64,000 nucleotides of DNA from Caulobacter sp. X (GTDB lineage Bacteria; Pseudomonadota; Alphaproteobacteria; Caulobacterales; Caulobacteraceae): NCBI RefSeq assembly GCF_002742635.1, contig NZ_PEGF01000001.1, positions 496,001-560,000 on the forward strand, read 5' to 3'. Of the stretch, positions 1-8,521 are shown piece by piece. Each line of letters starts with the position of its first letter. Within the stretch, counting starts at the first letter, position 1. The notes under the pieces are model-generated. The model did no database searches. It was not told the DNA's origin and was given only the letters and a program-made list of their open reading frames with translations. The position numbers and the translations under genes were made by a program.

Positions 1-476
1 GCTGGCGAGTTGGGCTGCACCTCGCGCACCGTCGCCTGGCCGCGCGGATTGCCGATGATGACCAGAAAGGCGGCCATGATCAGGATGGCGAGGATGAAGT
101 TGGCCATCGGACCGGCGACGGCGATCAGCGCGCGCTGCCAGACCGGCTTGAAGTGGAAGTAGCGCTTGACCGCCGCCTCGCCCTCACGCGCGACGATGGC
201 GCGTTTCATGGCCGTGAGATCGTTCTGGTCGGGCACGCTGGCGGCGTTCTCGTCGCCCGAGAACCGGACGTAGCCGCCCAGCGGAATCGCCGCGATGCGC
301 CACTCGACGCCTTGCTTGTCGCGCCAAGAGAACAGCGCTCGACCGAAACCGATCGAGAAGCAGTCGATCGCGACCCCACAGGCGCGCGCCACCCAGAAAT
401 GGCCCAGCTCGTGGATCGTCACCACGATGGACAGCACGAAGATCGTGGGAACGATGTAGAACAGCACGTCGGTCAT
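1..476 (-). CDS. mmpA: Site-2 protease MmpA/RseP, N-terminal part (runs off the window)
   Basis: Membrane zinc metalloprotease of the M50 (site-2 protease) family, which performs regulated intramembrane proteolysis; in Caulobacter MmpA degrades the membrane remnant of the polarity protein PodJ. The start is ATG at 476-474. The first 158 codons are present: an N-terminal hydrophobic helix, the catalytic HELGH motif at residues 22-26, a segment reading WRIAAIPLGGYVRF, and a second membrane helix beginning with VAGPMANFILAIL. The reading frame is still open at base 1, just as the PDZ-like region should begin. It lies 20 bp downstream of dxr, as the last visible gene of a phospholipid/isoprenoid operon. 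The assignment to MmpA rather than another M50 protease rests on the motif plus the dxr-cdsA neighbourhood known from Caulobacter. Confidence 0.93.
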   Translation of the reverse strand, partial: MTDVLFYIVPTIFVLSIVVTIHELGHFWVARACGVAIDCFSIGFGRALFSWRDKQGVEWRIAAIPLGGYVRFSGDENAASVPDQNDLTAMKRAIVAREGEAAVKRYFHFKPVWQRALIAVAGPMANFILAILIMAAFLVIIGNPRGQATVREVQPNSP

Positions 477-496
477 GAAATGGCCGGGTCTCCCGA

Positions 497-1693
497 TCAG
501 CGCCGATGCTTTTGCGCGACAACCTCGGCCGCAATGCGGCGAGCGCTGGCGTCGATCATCATCGCATTATCGACGGCGTCACCTTCCGCAACGGAGAGCC
601 CACCCAGACTGTTCATACGCTCGAGGGTTCCCGCCACCGCGGCGGCAATATCGAGAAAGCCAATCTTCCGGTCAAGGAAAGCGGCGACCGCGACCTCATT
701 GGCGGCGTTCATGGCCGTCGGCGCGCCGCCGCCGAGGCGCAGCGCCTCGCGGGCGATGCCGATCGACGGGAAGCGATCCAGGTCGGGCGATTCGAAGGTC
801 AGCTGGCCGTAGGCGGCCAGATCGAGGCGCGGCGCGGGCCAGGGCAAACGATCGGGCCAGGAGAAAGCGCAGGCGATCGGGCTGCGCATGTCCGGCGGGC
901 CCAGCTGCGCCAGCGTCGAGCCATCGGCATACTCCACCAGGCTATGGATCACGGACTGCGGGTGGATCACGACGTCGACGCGGTCTTCTGGGGTTCCGAA
1001 CAGGTAGGAGGCTTCGATCATCTCAAGCCCCTTGTTCATCATCGTCGCGGAATCGACCGAAATCTTGGCGCCCATCGACCAGTTGGGATGGGCCACCGCC
1101 TGTTCAGGCGTCGCGACCGCCATGGCGGCCTTGTCCCAGGTGCGGAACGGGCCGCCCGAGGCCGTCAGGATCAGCCGGGCGACGCGATGCGCGCACTCAG
1201 GCTGCAGCACCTGGAAGATCGCCGAATGCTCCGAATCGACCGGGATCACCGAGCCGCCCGCCGCCTTGGCGATCCCGAGAAGCGCGGGCCCGGCGCAGAC
1301 GAGGCTCTCCTTGTTCGCCAGGGCGATAACCGCCCCGGTTCGCGCGGCGGCCAGGGTCGGCGCCAAGCCGGCCGCCCCGACGATCGCCGACATCACCCAG
1401 TCCGCGCCCATGGCCGCGGCCTCGATGATCGCGTCCGCGCCGGCGGCGGCGCGGACGCCGCTTCCGGCGAGGCCCGCTCGAAGAGCTCCAAGCTTGGTTT
1501 CGTCCTGGATCACCGCGACCTGCGGTCGCCAGCGCAGCGCCTGCTCGATCAGGCGATCGACGTTGCCCCCGGCCGTCAGCGCCAGGATTTCGACCGGCAC
1601 GCCGGCCTCTTCGAAAAGGCTCAAGGTCGAAAGGCCGATCGATCCGGTCGAGCCCAGCACCACCACCTTGCGTGGCGAGGTCAATGCGCCCAT
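497..1693 (-). CDS. dxr: 1-deoxy-D-xylulose 5-phosphate reductoisomerase
   Basis: Second enzyme of the MEP isoprenoid pathway; converts DXP to 2-C-methyl-erythritol 4-phosphate with NADPH and a divalent metal, in the cytoplasm. The protein has 398 residues, the normal family length. The NADPH-binding GSTGSIG is at residues 14-20, and the metal/substrate segment VDSEHSAIF and the catalytic loop [14 protein letters not shown] are visible. The ATG at 1693 overlaps the 3' end of cdsA by 13 bp. A much longer same-frame ORF runs upstream through cdsA, but it lacks family similarity there, so the ATG next to the conserved N-terminus is the right start. It feeds uppS two genes upstream with C5 units. 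Confidence 0.96.
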   Translation of the reverse strand: MGALTSPRKVVVLGSTGSIGLSTLSLFEEAGVPVEILALTAGGNVDRLIEQALRWRPQVAVIQDETKLGALRAGLAGSGVRAAAGADAIIEAAAMGADWVMSAIVGAAGLAPTLAAARTGAVIALANKESLVCAGPALLGIAKAAGGSVIPVDSEHSAIFQVLQPECAHRVARLILTASGGPFRTWDKAAMAVATPEQAVAHPNWSMGAKISVDSATMMNKGLEMIEASYLFGTPEDRVDVVIHPQSVIHSLVEYADGSTLAQLGPPDMRSPIACAFSWPDRLPWPAPRLDLAAYGQLTFESPDLDRFPSIGIAREALRLGGGAPTAMNAANEVAVAAFLDRKIGFLDIAAAVAGTLERMNSLGGLSVAEGDAVDNAMMIDASARRIAAEVVAQKHRR

Positions 1694-2508
1694 CCCCAGT
1701 GATCGACGAGACGCACGGCGGCGATGACGATGGCCGCGAACATCAGGCCATCGACGCGGTCCAGCAGACCGCCGTGGCCCGGAATGATGTCGCCGCTGTC
1801 CTTCACGCCAAAGCGGCGCTTGAGCATCGACTCCCAGAGGTCGCCGGCCATGGTCGCCAGCCCGCCCAGAAAGCCCACCAGCGCCGCGGCCGGCCAGACC
1901 AGCTTCAGCTGGGCGAAATAGGCGACCAGCACGGCGCCGATCGTCGCCGCCACCAGCCCGCCGACGAAACCCGACCAGGTCTTGTTCGGCGAGATCTGGG
2001 GCCACAGCTTGGGCCCCTTCACGATGCTGCCGGCCACATAGGCGAAAATGTCGGCGAACCAGGTGACCACGAACAGCAGCAGCGTCCACCAAAGTCCATC
2101 CGGCAGCGACCGCACCCAGACCAGCGCGATCACGGCGGGCGCGATGTAGACGACGCCATAGGCCGCGTCCGCGCGGCGCTCGACGGCGCCGCGCGCGATC
2201 AGTCCGGCCAGGAAGGCGCCGACCGCCACGACCGCCCAGGCGATGAAGAACTGGTGCAGGAAGGCGGCGATCACCGCGATGGCGCAGAAGACGCCGACCA
2301 CGGCGCCGACCGCGCGCGGCGCCTTGGGCGCGCTGATCTTGCCCCACTCCCGGGCCAGCAGCGCCACGCAGATCAGGGCCAGGGCCAGAATCCATGGGCC
2401 GCCCAGCCATACGGCGGCGACGACCGTAGGCACGAGCACGGTGGCCGAGACCACGCGCATTCGAAGATTGCCCCAGTTGAAGCGCTTAGCCGGCGACGGC
2501 GACGTCAT
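1681..2508 (-). CDS. cdsA: Phosphatidate cytidylyltransferase
   Basis: Makes CDP-diacylglycerol from phosphatidate and CTP, the branch point of phospholipid synthesis, in the inner membrane. The 275-residue protein is a string of hydrophobic helices (for example [19 protein letters not shown] and [12 protein letters not shown]). It ends with the family signature [14 protein letters not shown] followed by [14 protein letters not shown]. The start chosen is ATG 2508 ([10 protein letters not shown]), overlapping uppS by 23 bp; an ATG at 2526 is the alternative. It is overlapped downstream by dxr, so translational coupling within the pyrH-frr-uppS-cdsA-dxr-mmpA unit is likely. Confidence 0.95.
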   Translation of the reverse strand: MTSPSPAKRFNWGNLRMRVVSATVLVPTVVAAVWLGGPWILALALICVALLAREWGKISAPKAPRAVGAVVGVFCAIAVIAAFLHQFFIAWAVVAVGAFLAGLIARGAVERRADAAYGVVYIAPAVIALVWVRSLPDGLWWTLLLFVVTWFADIFAYVAGSIVKGPKLWPQISPNKTWSGFVGGLVAATIGAVLVAYFAQLKLVWPAAALVGFLGGLATMAGDLWESMLKRRFGVKDSGDIIPGHGGLLDRVDGLMFAAIVIAAVRLVDHWGWAH

Positions 2509-3265
2509 CGGCCGCGACCCCTCCATAGCGTCGATCCCGACGGCGATATTCGGCGATGGCGGCCGCCAGGGCTTCTGGCCCGTAGTCGGGCCACAGCACA
2601 TCCTGGAACACCAGCTCGGCGTAGGCGCAGTCCCAGAGCAGGAAGTTGGAGATTCGACGCTCGCCGCTGGTGCGGACGATCAAGTCCGGCGCCGGCGCGG
2701 CCGCCGTCGACAGCAGCTGGCCGAAGGTTTCCTCGGTGAGGTCCTCGGGCTTGGCCTCGCCACGCGCCACCTTTTCGGCGAAGGCGCGGGCCGCATCGGT
2801 GATATCGGCCTGACCGCCATAGTTGAAGGCGACCTGGAGCACGAAATCGGTGTTTTGAGCCGTACGCTTCTCGGCCCGCTCGATCACCTCGGCGATGTCC
2901 GCGGACAGGCCCGTTCGGCGACCGATGATGCGGACCTTAACGCCGGCGCGAGCCAGGCGCTCGAGGTCGGATTCCACATAGGCCTTCAGCAGGCCCATCA
3001 GTTCCGACACTTCCTGCGCCGGACGGCGCCAGTTCTCGGTCGAGAAACCAAAAACCGTCAGCACACCAACATTCTGCTCCTGGGCGCCCTCTACAGTGCG
3101 CTTCAGGGCGTTGACCCCGGCCCGATGGCCGAGGACGCGCGGCATGCCCCGCTGCTTCGCCCAGCGGCCATTGCCATCCATGATAATGGCCACGTGCAGT
3201 CGCTGATCGGACGCGCCTCCCCCGACGCGCGCCGAAACGTCCTGCAAGCCGGTGGTCGGCGACAT
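2486..3265 (-). CDS. uppS: Undecaprenyl diphosphate synthase (cis-prenyltransferase)
   Basis: Condenses isopentenyl diphosphate onto farnesyl diphosphate to make the C55 lipid carrier for peptidoglycan and other surface polymers. It has 259 residues from ATG 3265. The N-terminal HVAIIMDGNGRWAKQRG carries the catalytic Asp and the P-loop-like substrate site; the C-terminal RTSGERRISNFLLW is the IPP-binding signature. A TTG three codons upstream (3274) is possible, but a GGAAGG ribosome-binding sequence sits 9 nt before the ATG, which favours the ATG. Its neighbours are frr upstream and cdsA downstream (overlapping). Confidence 0.95.
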   Translation of the reverse strand: MSPTTGLQDVSARVGGGASDQRLHVAIIMDGNGRWAKQRGMPRVLGHRAGVNALKRTVEGAQEQNVGVLTVFGFSTENWRRPAQEVSELMGLLKAYVESDLERLARAGVKVRIIGRRTGLSADIAEVIERAEKRTAQNTDFVLQVAFNYGGQADITDAARAFAEKVARGEAKPEDLTEETFGQLLSTAAAPAPDLIVRTSGERRISNFLLWDCAYAELVFQDVLWPDYGPEALAAAIAEYRRRDRRYGGVAADDVAVAG

Positions 3266-3312
3266 CCGCTTCAACCTTCCCTCGTCCTCTCCCTACGCGA
3301 TGGGAAGGGCGA

Positions 3313-3879
3313 TCAGACCTGCATGATCTCTTGTTCTTTGATTTTCAAGGCCTCGTCGATGCGCTTGATGGCCTCGTCGGTCATCTTCTGGACCTCGGTT
3401 TCCATCTTCTTGCGCTCGTCCTCGGCGACGGCGCCGTCCTTCTCGGCCTTCTTCAGGTCGTCGTTGGCGTCGCGGCGGACGTTACGAACGGCGATCTTCT
3501 GCTGCTCGGCGTACTTGCCGGCGATCTTCTGCAGGTCCTTGCGGCGCTCCTCGGTGAGCGGCGGGATCGGGATACGCAGGTTCTGACCTTCGACGACCGG
3601 ATTCAGGCCGAGGCCCGAGGCGCGGATCGCCTTCTCGACCGAGACCACGACGCCGCGATCCCAGACGCTGACATTGATCTGGCGCGGCTCGGGCACGCTG
3701 ACCGAAGCCACCGCGTTCAGCGGCGTGGTCGAGCCGTAGGCTTCGACCATCACCTGGTCCAGAATGCTGGCCGAAGCGCGGCCAGTGCGCAGGCTGCCGA
3801 ACTCTTCCTTCAGAGCGGCGACGGCCTTGTCCATGCGGTCGCGATAGCGCGACAGGACGGGTTTTTCGGCGGCGGCCAT
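3313..3879 (-). CDS. frr: Ribosome recycling factor
   Basis: Releases the post-termination ribosome from mRNA together with EF-G. The 188 residues match the usual length of about 185. The sequence has the family layout: an amphipathic helix with [20 protein letters not shown], the domain containing [15 protein letters not shown], and a long C-terminal helix rich in charged residues ([20 protein letters not shown]). It follows pyrH by 26 bp and precedes uppS, the classical bacterial order tsf-pyrH-frr-uppS. Confidence 0.97.
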   Translation of the reverse strand: MAAAEKPVLSRYRDRMDKAVAALKEEFGSLRTGRASASILDQVMVEAYGSTTPLNAVASVSVPEPRQINVSVWDRGVVVSVEKAIRASGLGLNPVVEGQNLRIPIPPLTEERRKDLQKIAGKYAEQQKIAVRNVRRDANDDLKKAEKDGAVAEDERKKMETEVQKMTDEAIKRIDEALKIKEQEIMQV

Positions 3880-3905
3880 GACGGGCTCTCCTCGCTTTTT
3901 CGAAA

Positions 3906-4649
3906 CTAGGCGGCGGCGCGGTCGCTGGCGACCACGGTATGGGTCCCCTCGCCTCGCAGGACGTTCAGCAGGTTGCCGCGCCCCTTGATCGAGAAGACCA
4001 CGATCGGAATGTTGCTGTCGCGCATGAGCGCCACGGCCGAGGCGTCCATGACCCGCAGGTCCTTGGCCAGGACGTCCATATAGGTCAGGCGATCATAGCG
4101 CTCGGCCTTGGGGTCCTTCTTGGGATCGGCGGTGTAGACGCCGTCGACGCTGGTGCCCTTGAACAGGGCGTCGCACTGCATCTCGGCCGCGCGAAGGGCG
4201 GCGGCGGTGTCGGTCGTGAAGAACGGGTTGCCGGTGCCGGCCGCGAAGATCACGACGCGCCCCTTCTCGAGGTGGCGCTGGGCGCGGCGACGGATGTAGG
4301 GCTCGCAGACGGTGGCCATAGGGATGGCCGACTGCACCCGCGTCTGGACGCCAATGCGCTCAAGAGCATCTTGCATGGCCAGGGCGTTCATCACCGTGGC
4401 CAGCATGCCCATGTAGTCGGCGCTGGAGCGCTCCATGCCCTTGGCCGCGCCGGCCATGCCGCGGAAGATGTTGCCGCCGCCGATCACCAGGCACAGCTCG
4501 ACGCCCGAGCGCACGATCTCGGCGACATCTTCAGCGACGGATTGGACGGTGTTGGTGTCGATGCCGTACGGCGTCTCGCCCATCAGGACTTCGCCGGACA
4601 CCTTGAGCAGGATGCGACGATATTTCTGGGGCGCGCTGGTATCGGACAT
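3906..4649 (-). CDS. pyrH: UMP kinase
   Basis: Phosphorylates UMP to UDP in de novo pyrimidine synthesis; cytosolic amino-acid-kinase fold, hexameric and usually inhibited by UTP. It has 247 residues. Visible motifs are the nucleotide-binding KVSGEVLMG near residue 16, the GGGNIFRG loop and the substrate-site [15 protein letters not shown], followed by the C-terminal [18 protein letters not shown] strong terminator at 4749-4786 separates it from tsf upstream, so pyrH probably heads its own transcript in the 177-bp gap. Confidence 0.97.
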   Translation of the reverse strand: MSDTSAPQKYRRILLKVSGEVLMGETPYGIDTNTVQSVAEDVAEIVRSGVELCLVIGGGNIFRGMAGAAKGMERSSADYMGMLATVMNALAMQDALERIGVQTRVQSAIPMATVCEPYIRRRAQRHLEKGRVVIFAAGTGNPFFTTDTAAALRAAEMQCDALFKGTSVDGVYTADPKKDPKAERYDRLTYMDVLAKDLRVMDASAVALMRDSNIPIVVFSIKGRGNLLNVLRGEGTHTVVASDRAAA

Positions 4650-4748
4650 GGACCGCTATTCCTGAGTCGTCGGCACGCACATTACGTGCGTTGTACAGAA
4701 CTGAGATGTGTTTTGCCAACCGGCGCGAAGACGCCGTCCGGCAGGCGC

Positions 4749-4786
4749 AAAAAGGGCGCGGCGCGCGTCTAGACGCGCCGCGCCCT
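4749..4786 (-). terminator. Rho-independent terminator after tsf
   Basis: A perfect 13-bp stem (4753-4765 pairing with 4774-4786, almost all G/C) is followed on the minus strand by a run of five T. It lies 41 bp past the tsf stop codon, so rpsB-tsf transcription should largely end here, before pyrH. Confidence 0.88.
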
Positions 4787-4826
4787 GAATGTCTGTCGGG
4801 CGCCAGGCGGCGTCCGACGAAAGGCC

Positions 4827-5765
4827 TTAGCCTTGGCCGGTCATTGAGGCGACTTCGGCGGCGAAGTCGTCTTGCTTCTTTTCCACGCCTTCGCCGAGGG
4901 CGAGACGGGTGAAGCCCTTCACGGTGATCGGCGCGCCGAGCGTCTTGGCGGTCTCGGCGACCAGCTGCTCGACGGTCTGATCCGGGTTCATGACGAAGGC
5001 CTGCTTCAGCAGCACGACTTCTTCCAGGAACTTGCGGATGCGGCCTTCGATCATCTTCTCGACGACCGCCGGCGGCTTGCCAGACTCGAGCGCCTGCTCG
5101 GTGAACACGGCCTTTTCACGCTCGATGGCGGCCGGGTCCAGATCGTCCGGCGACAGCGACAGCGGCGAGGTCGCGGCGACGTGCATGGCGATCTTGCGGC
5201 CCAGCTCGCGCAGGGCGGCCTTGTCGCCGGCCGACTCGATGGCGACCAGCACGCCGATGCGGCCGAGGTCGGGCGCGGTGGCGTTGTGGATGTACGAGGC
5301 GACGACGCCGTTCTCGACCGTCCACTTGGCGGCGCGACGCACCATCATGTTCTCGCCGATCGTGGCGATCAGGTTGGTCAGGTGGTCCTGCACGGTCTCG
5401 CCGCCGCCCAGCTTGGCGGCGGTGATCGCGTCGACCGAACCGTCGGTAGCGATGGCGGCGCCGGCGATCTGACGAGCAGCGCCCTGGAACAGGTCGTTAC
5501 GCGACACGAAGTCGGTTTCGGCGTTCACTTCGACGGCCGTGGCGGTTTCGCCAGCGCCTTGCTCGGCGGTGGCGATGGCCACCAGACCTTCGGCGGCGGC
5601 GCGATCGGCCTTCTTGGCGGCCTTGGACAGGCCCTTGGCGCGCAGCCAGTCGATGGACGCTTCGATGTCGCCGTTGTTCTCAGCCAGCGCCTTCTTGCAG
5701 TCCATCATGCCGACGCCGGACTTTTCGCGCAGTTCCTTGACGAGGGCGGCGGTGATCTCAGCCAT
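4827..5765 (-). CDS. tsf: Elongation factor Ts
   Basis: Guanine nucleotide exchange factor that recycles EF-Tu. It has 312 residues. The N-terminal UBA-like domain contains the signature [16 protein letters not shown]; the EF-Tu-contact motif TDFVSRND lies near residue 85, followed by the duplicated core domains. It is about 150 bp downstream of rpsB with a hairpin between them, which could set the rpsB:tsf ratio. Alternative frames are open over much of this gene, as is common in GC-rich DNA, but only this frame carries family motifs. Confidence 0.97.
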   Translation of the reverse strand: MAEITAALVKELREKSGVGMMDCKKALAENNGDIEASIDWLRAKGLSKAAKKADRAAAEGLVAIATAEQGAGETATAVEVNAETDFVSRNDLFQGAARQIAGAAIATDGSVDAITAAKLGGGETVQDHLTNLIATIGENMMVRRAAKWTVENGVVASYIHNATAPDLGRIGVLVAIESAGDKAALRELGRKIAMHVAATSPLSLSPDDLDPAAIEREKAVFTEQALESGKPPAVVEKMIEGRIRKFLEEVVLLKQAFVMNPDQTVEQLVAETAKTLGAPITVKGFTRLALGEGVEKKQDDFAAEVASMTGQG

Positions 5766-5829
5766 CGAAAATCTCCAGATTCAAACGGTTGGCGACCGAG
5801 CTTGTTAGCTCGCCAAATCGATAAAGAGT

Positions 5830-5857
5830 TGGGACCGGACTACTTAGCCCGGTCCCA
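5830..5857 (-). terminator. Hairpin between rpsB and tsf (attenuator or processing site)
   Basis: A perfect 9-bp stem, TGGGACCGG (5830-5838) with CCGGTCCCA (5849-5857), has a 10-nt loop. On the minus strand it is followed by CTCTTTAT, a weak U-tract. It sits between two co-oriented genes normally co-transcribed, so partial termination or RNA processing is more likely than full termination. Confidence 0.5.
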
Positions 5858-5916
5858 TGTCAGGGTCGCGACGGTCCCCAAGCCAGGCGGCTGCCCGGCC
5901 GGGAACGCGTGGGAAA

Positions 5917-6723
5917 TCAGCCTTCGGCCGATTCCGGAGCCGCTTCGGCGGCCGGAGCTTCCGGAGCCAGTTCGCGGGCCAGGGCCGGCTCGACCGGAGC
6001 GACCGAAGCGCCCAGGTCCACGCCAGCGGCGGCTTGACCGGCGGCCAGGCCGTCCAGGACGGCGTCGGCGATCAGGTCGCAGTACAGTTGCAGGGCGCGG
6101 GCGGCGTCGTCGTTACCCGGGATCGGGTAGGTGATGCCGTCCGGATCGCAGTTGGTGTCGAGGATGGCGACGACCGGGATGTTCAGCTTGCGGGCTTCCA
6201 GGATCGCGATCGCTTCCTTGTTGGTGTCGATCACGAACATGATGTCGGGGATGCCGCCCATGTCCTTGATGCCGCCCAGCGACAGCTCCAGCTTGTCGCG
6301 CTCGCGGGTCAGCTGCAGCAGTTCCTTCTTGGAGCGGCCTTGGGCTTCGCCGGCCAGGACGCCTTCCAGCTCGCGCAGACGAGCGATCGAGCCCGAGACG
6401 GTGCGCCAGTTGGTCAGGGTGCCGCCGAGCCAGCGGTGGTTCACGTAGTACTGGGCGCAGCGCTTGGCGGCCGTGGCGACCGGGTCGCTGGCCTGGCGCT
6501 TGGTGCCGACGAACAGCACGCGACCGCCGGCGGCGGCGACTTCGCGAACCTTCACCAGGGCTTGGTGAAGCAGCGGGATCGTCTGCGACAGGTCGATGAT
6601 GTGGATGTTCGAGCGCGAACCGAAGATGTAGCGGTCCATCTTCGGGTTCCAGCGGTGCGTCTGGTGACCGAAGTGAGCGCCGGCTTCCAGGAGCTGACGC
6701 ATGGAGAATTCGGGAAGAGCCAT
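5917..6723 (-). CDS. rpsB: 30S ribosomal protein S2
   Basis: Structural protein of the small ribosomal subunit that binds late and contacts S1. It has 268 residues. The diagnostic N-terminal [19 protein letters not shown], the central [13 protein letters not shown] and [11 protein letters not shown], and [14 protein letters not shown] are all present. The C-terminal tail of about 35 residues is rich in Ala/Glu/Pro and is longer than in E. coli. The ATG at 6723 is the only start consistent with the conserved N-terminus. It is the first gene of the rpsB-tsf transcript. Confidence 0.97.
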   Translation of the reverse strand: MALPEFSMRQLLEAGAHFGHQTHRWNPKMDRYIFGSRSNIHIIDLSQTIPLLHQALVKVREVAAAGGRVLFVGTKRQASDPVATAAKRCAQYYVNHRWLGGTLTNWRTVSGSIARLRELEGVLAGEAQGRSKKELLQLTRERDKLELSLGGIKDMGGIPDIMFVIDTNKEAIAILEARKLNIPVVAILDTNCDPDGITYPIPGNDDAARALQLYCDLIADAVLDGLAAGQAAAGVDLGASVAPVEPALARELAPEAPAAEAAPESAEG

Positions 6724-6764
6724 CGGGCCTTAATCCTTTTTCCGGTTGAACCTCCGTGGACACC

Positions 6765-6790
6765 CCCGTTCCAGACCATTCTGGAGCGGG
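6765..6790 (-). promoter_or_regulatory. Hairpin in the rpsB leader
   Basis: Within the roughly 130-nt untranslated leader of rpsB, CCCGTTCCAG (6765-6774) pairs with CTGGAGCGGG (6781-6790) over 10 bp with one G-U pair and a 6-nt loop. It sits about 40 nt before the start codon. Ribosomal protein leaders are often autoregulated in other bacteria; that role here is inference. Confidence 0.4.
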
Positions 6791-6856
6791 ACCGGAACGG
6801 CGACGCCGGGATGTCTCCCCGATGCAGCCGAACGTCCACGTGTGGAATGGCCGCGC

Positions 6857-6884
6857 AAATAGTCGCTGTGGAACGAAAAAGCAA
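6857..6884 (-). promoter_or_regulatory. Putative housekeeping promoter of rpsB-tsf
   Basis: Reading on the minus strand, TTGCTT (6884-6879) and CTATTT (6862-6857) are separated by 16 bp, with a T-rich stretch just inside the -35 element. It lies about 135 bp upstream of the rpsB ATG. Chosen by eye; no transcription data. Confidence 0.4.
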
Positions 6885-7063
6885 GCCCGCCCATCGCCTC
6901 GACGCCGGTGAAATATGATCGCCGGCGCCTTGAGGCGATCGCTGACCGACGTCGTCCTATAGCCAGGAGCCCACGGCGGGGGCGTCCTTGTCCACAGGGA
7001 CATGGGACGCTGTCGCAAATCTTCCACGTCGCCGTGGCTCACTGACAAAGGGTGAGACGGGGA

Positions 7064-7720
7064 ATGGCGATGCTCGCGGTGTTCGACATGGACGGCACGC
7101 TGCTGAACGGCGACTCCACGGCCCTGTGGCTGTGGGCGCGCGCCAAGCGTTCGCCGCTACGCCTTCTGGCGACGCTCGCTGTCGCCCCGGTGGCGGTTCC
7201 GATGGTCGCCCTGCCCCACACCCGACGGGCCGGCGCATCGATCCTCCTGTGGATCGCCACCGCGGGCCTGTCAGAACAGCAACTGTTGGCGTCGTGCGAC
7301 GACTTCGCCCAAGCCTTCGTCGAAAAGCGCTGCAGTCTGTCCTGGAAGCGCCAAGCCCTGGCCGCGCTGGACAACCACGTGGCGGCCGGCGACCGGGTCG
7401 TCGTCGTCACCGCCGCGCCGACCTGCCTGGCCAACGCCCTGCTGCGCACGCTGGATCGACGCGTCGATGTGCTGGGGACCTCGCTGAAGCCTGGCCTCGG
7501 CGGCTGGATCGCCAACATCCACTGCCGCCATCAACGCAAATGCCAGGCCTTGGCCGAGGCCGGCCATGGCGCCCGTTGGGCCTATGCCTATACCGACAGC
7601 CTGGACGACCTTCCCATCCTGCGGGCCGCCGACAAGCCCGTGATCGTCAAGGGCGGCAAGGCGGCCGAGCGGCGGCTCTTCCGAGCGGGACTTCTGAACG
7701 GCCGCGCCGCGGCCTGGTGA
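7064..7720 (+). CDS. HAD-superfamily (HAD-IB) phosphatase
   Basis: Probable small-molecule phosphatase of the SerB-like HAD-IB subfamily; substrate unknown. It has 218 residues from ATG 7064. Motif I is DMDGTLLNGDS at the N-terminus (nucleophile Asp), a helical cap follows, motif II lies in VVVVTAAPT, and YTDSLDDLPIL is motif IV with two acidic Mg ligands. A GTG at 7052 and an ATG at 7070 are alternative starts; the AAAGG at 7047-7051 fits 7064 loosely. It is convergent with the methyltransferase gene, 12 bp away. A second HAD-IB protein, CicA, is encoded at 45.8 kb. Confidence 0.82.
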   Translation: MAMLAVFDMDGTLLNGDSTALWLWARAKRSPLRLLATLAVAPVAVPMVALPHTRRAGASILLWIATAGLSEQQLLASCDDFAQAFVEKRCSLSWKRQALAALDNHVAAGDRVVVVTAAPTCLANALLRTLDRRVDVLGTSLKPGLGGWIANIHCRHQRKCQALAEAGHGARWAYAYTDSLDDLPILRAADKPVIVKGGKAAERRLFRAGLLNGRAAAW

Positions 7721-7732
7721 GATCGCCCGTCC

Positions 7733-8365
7733 TCAGCGGGGCCGACGCGCCGTGACGGCCAGCCACGGCCTTTGTCCGCCCTCGTAGTCGCCGCCGGCAT
7801 AGCCGCGAACGGACAAGACCTCCCAATCCGCCGCGGCGTGGTAGGCGGCCTCAAGAACCCCGGGCGATGGATAGTTGAAGTAGCGGCCCAGGCCGTCGCG
7901 CCCGCCCATCTCGCCCGCCTTATAGGTCGCAACGTGAAGTCCGCCCGGTTTCAGGGCTCGAAAGACCCTCGACAGAATATCGGGAAGCGCCGATCCGGGC
8001 ACATGCAGCAGGCTCGCATTGGCCCATACGCCATCATAGACGTCCAAATCATCCAACTGATCAAAGCGCATCACGCGCACCGGGCGCCCGAGCCTGGCCT
8101 CGGCCTGCTTCGCCATGGCCGCCACGCCGTCCGTGGGGTCCACGCGGAAACCGAGCGTCAGCATGGCCTCACTGTCCCGACCGTCCCCGCAACCCAGCTC
8201 CAGAATGCGCGCGCCAGGGTGAAGTCGCTTCAGGAACCCGCCCAAGAGCCGACTGGGACCATCCCGCGCGTTGGCGGCGTAGGTCTGAGCCTGCTCCGCA
8301 TAGAACCGCAAAGTCGCCTCGTCATAACCGGCGACCTCAGCTGAATTGCCAACGGACGACGTCAC
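7733..8365 (-). CDS. Class I SAM-dependent methyltransferase
   Basis: Predicted small-molecule methyltransferase; substrate not identifiable. It has 210 residues. The SAM-binding motif I ILELGCGDGRDSEAML is near residue 55, an acidic residue follows strand 2 in RVDPTDGV, and LSRVFRALKPGGLHVATYK is the post-motif region typical of UbiE-like Methyltransf_11/25 proteins. The start is GTG at 8365, which overlaps the stop codon of the 35-codon ORF upstream as GTGA, so the two are probably translated together. It is the last gene of the minus-strand run that begins with sidA-dnaE. Confidence 0.85.
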   Translation of the reverse strand: MTSSVGNSAEVAGYDEATLRFYAEQAQTYAANARDGPSRLLGGFLKRLHPGARILELGCGDGRDSEAMLTLGFRVDPTDGVAAMAKQAEARLGRPVRVMRFDQLDDLDVYDGVWANASLLHVPGSALPDILSRVFRALKPGGLHVATYKAGEMGGRDGLGRYFNYPSPGVLEAAYHAAADWEVLSVRGYAGGDYEGGQRPWLAVTARRPR

Positions 8366-8469
8366 GGCCCCTCCAAGACATCGCCAGGATCGTGCTCAAG
8401 GCGCACAAATAGACCGCGCTGGCTGAAATCCTTGGCAAGAGCTTCAAACGCCATGTCCAACGCCGCCAT
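8362..8469 (-). CDS. Small ORF of 35 codons coupled to the methyltransferase
   Basis: I do not recognise this protein. It encodes 35 residues starting MAALDMAFEALAKDF and ending EHDPGDVLEGP. The ATG at 8469 is preceded by GGAGGGG with 9 nt spacing, a strong ribosome-binding site. Its TGA overlaps the methyltransferase GTG start by 4 nt (GTGA). It lies 52 bp downstream of dnaE on the same strand. There is no membrane helix or signal peptide; the first 20 residues look like an amphipathic helix. It could be a genuine small protein, a leader ORF for coupling, or the remnant of a longer gene. Confidence 0.5.
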   Translation of the reverse strand: MAALDMAFEALAKDFSQRGLFVRLEHDPGDVLEGP

Positions 8470-8521
8470 AGCGCGCAGCCCCTCCAATCACCCGAGAAGA
8501 CCTCGATATAGGAATATTTTC

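Larger units (their letters stand above)
6724..7063. other. Divergent intergenic region between rpsB and the HAD hydrolase
   Basis: This 340-bp gap separates divergent genes. The rpsB-proximal half holds the putative promoter and leader hairpin listed separately. The half next to the HAD gene shows no convincing promoter or small ORF. Confidence 0.6.

Noticed and set aside
497..2410. A 637-codon frame appearing to fuse an extra N-terminal domain to dxr
   Set aside because: The upstream 239 codons are an out-of-frame reading of cdsA; the family N-terminus with GSTGSIG begins right after ATG 1693.
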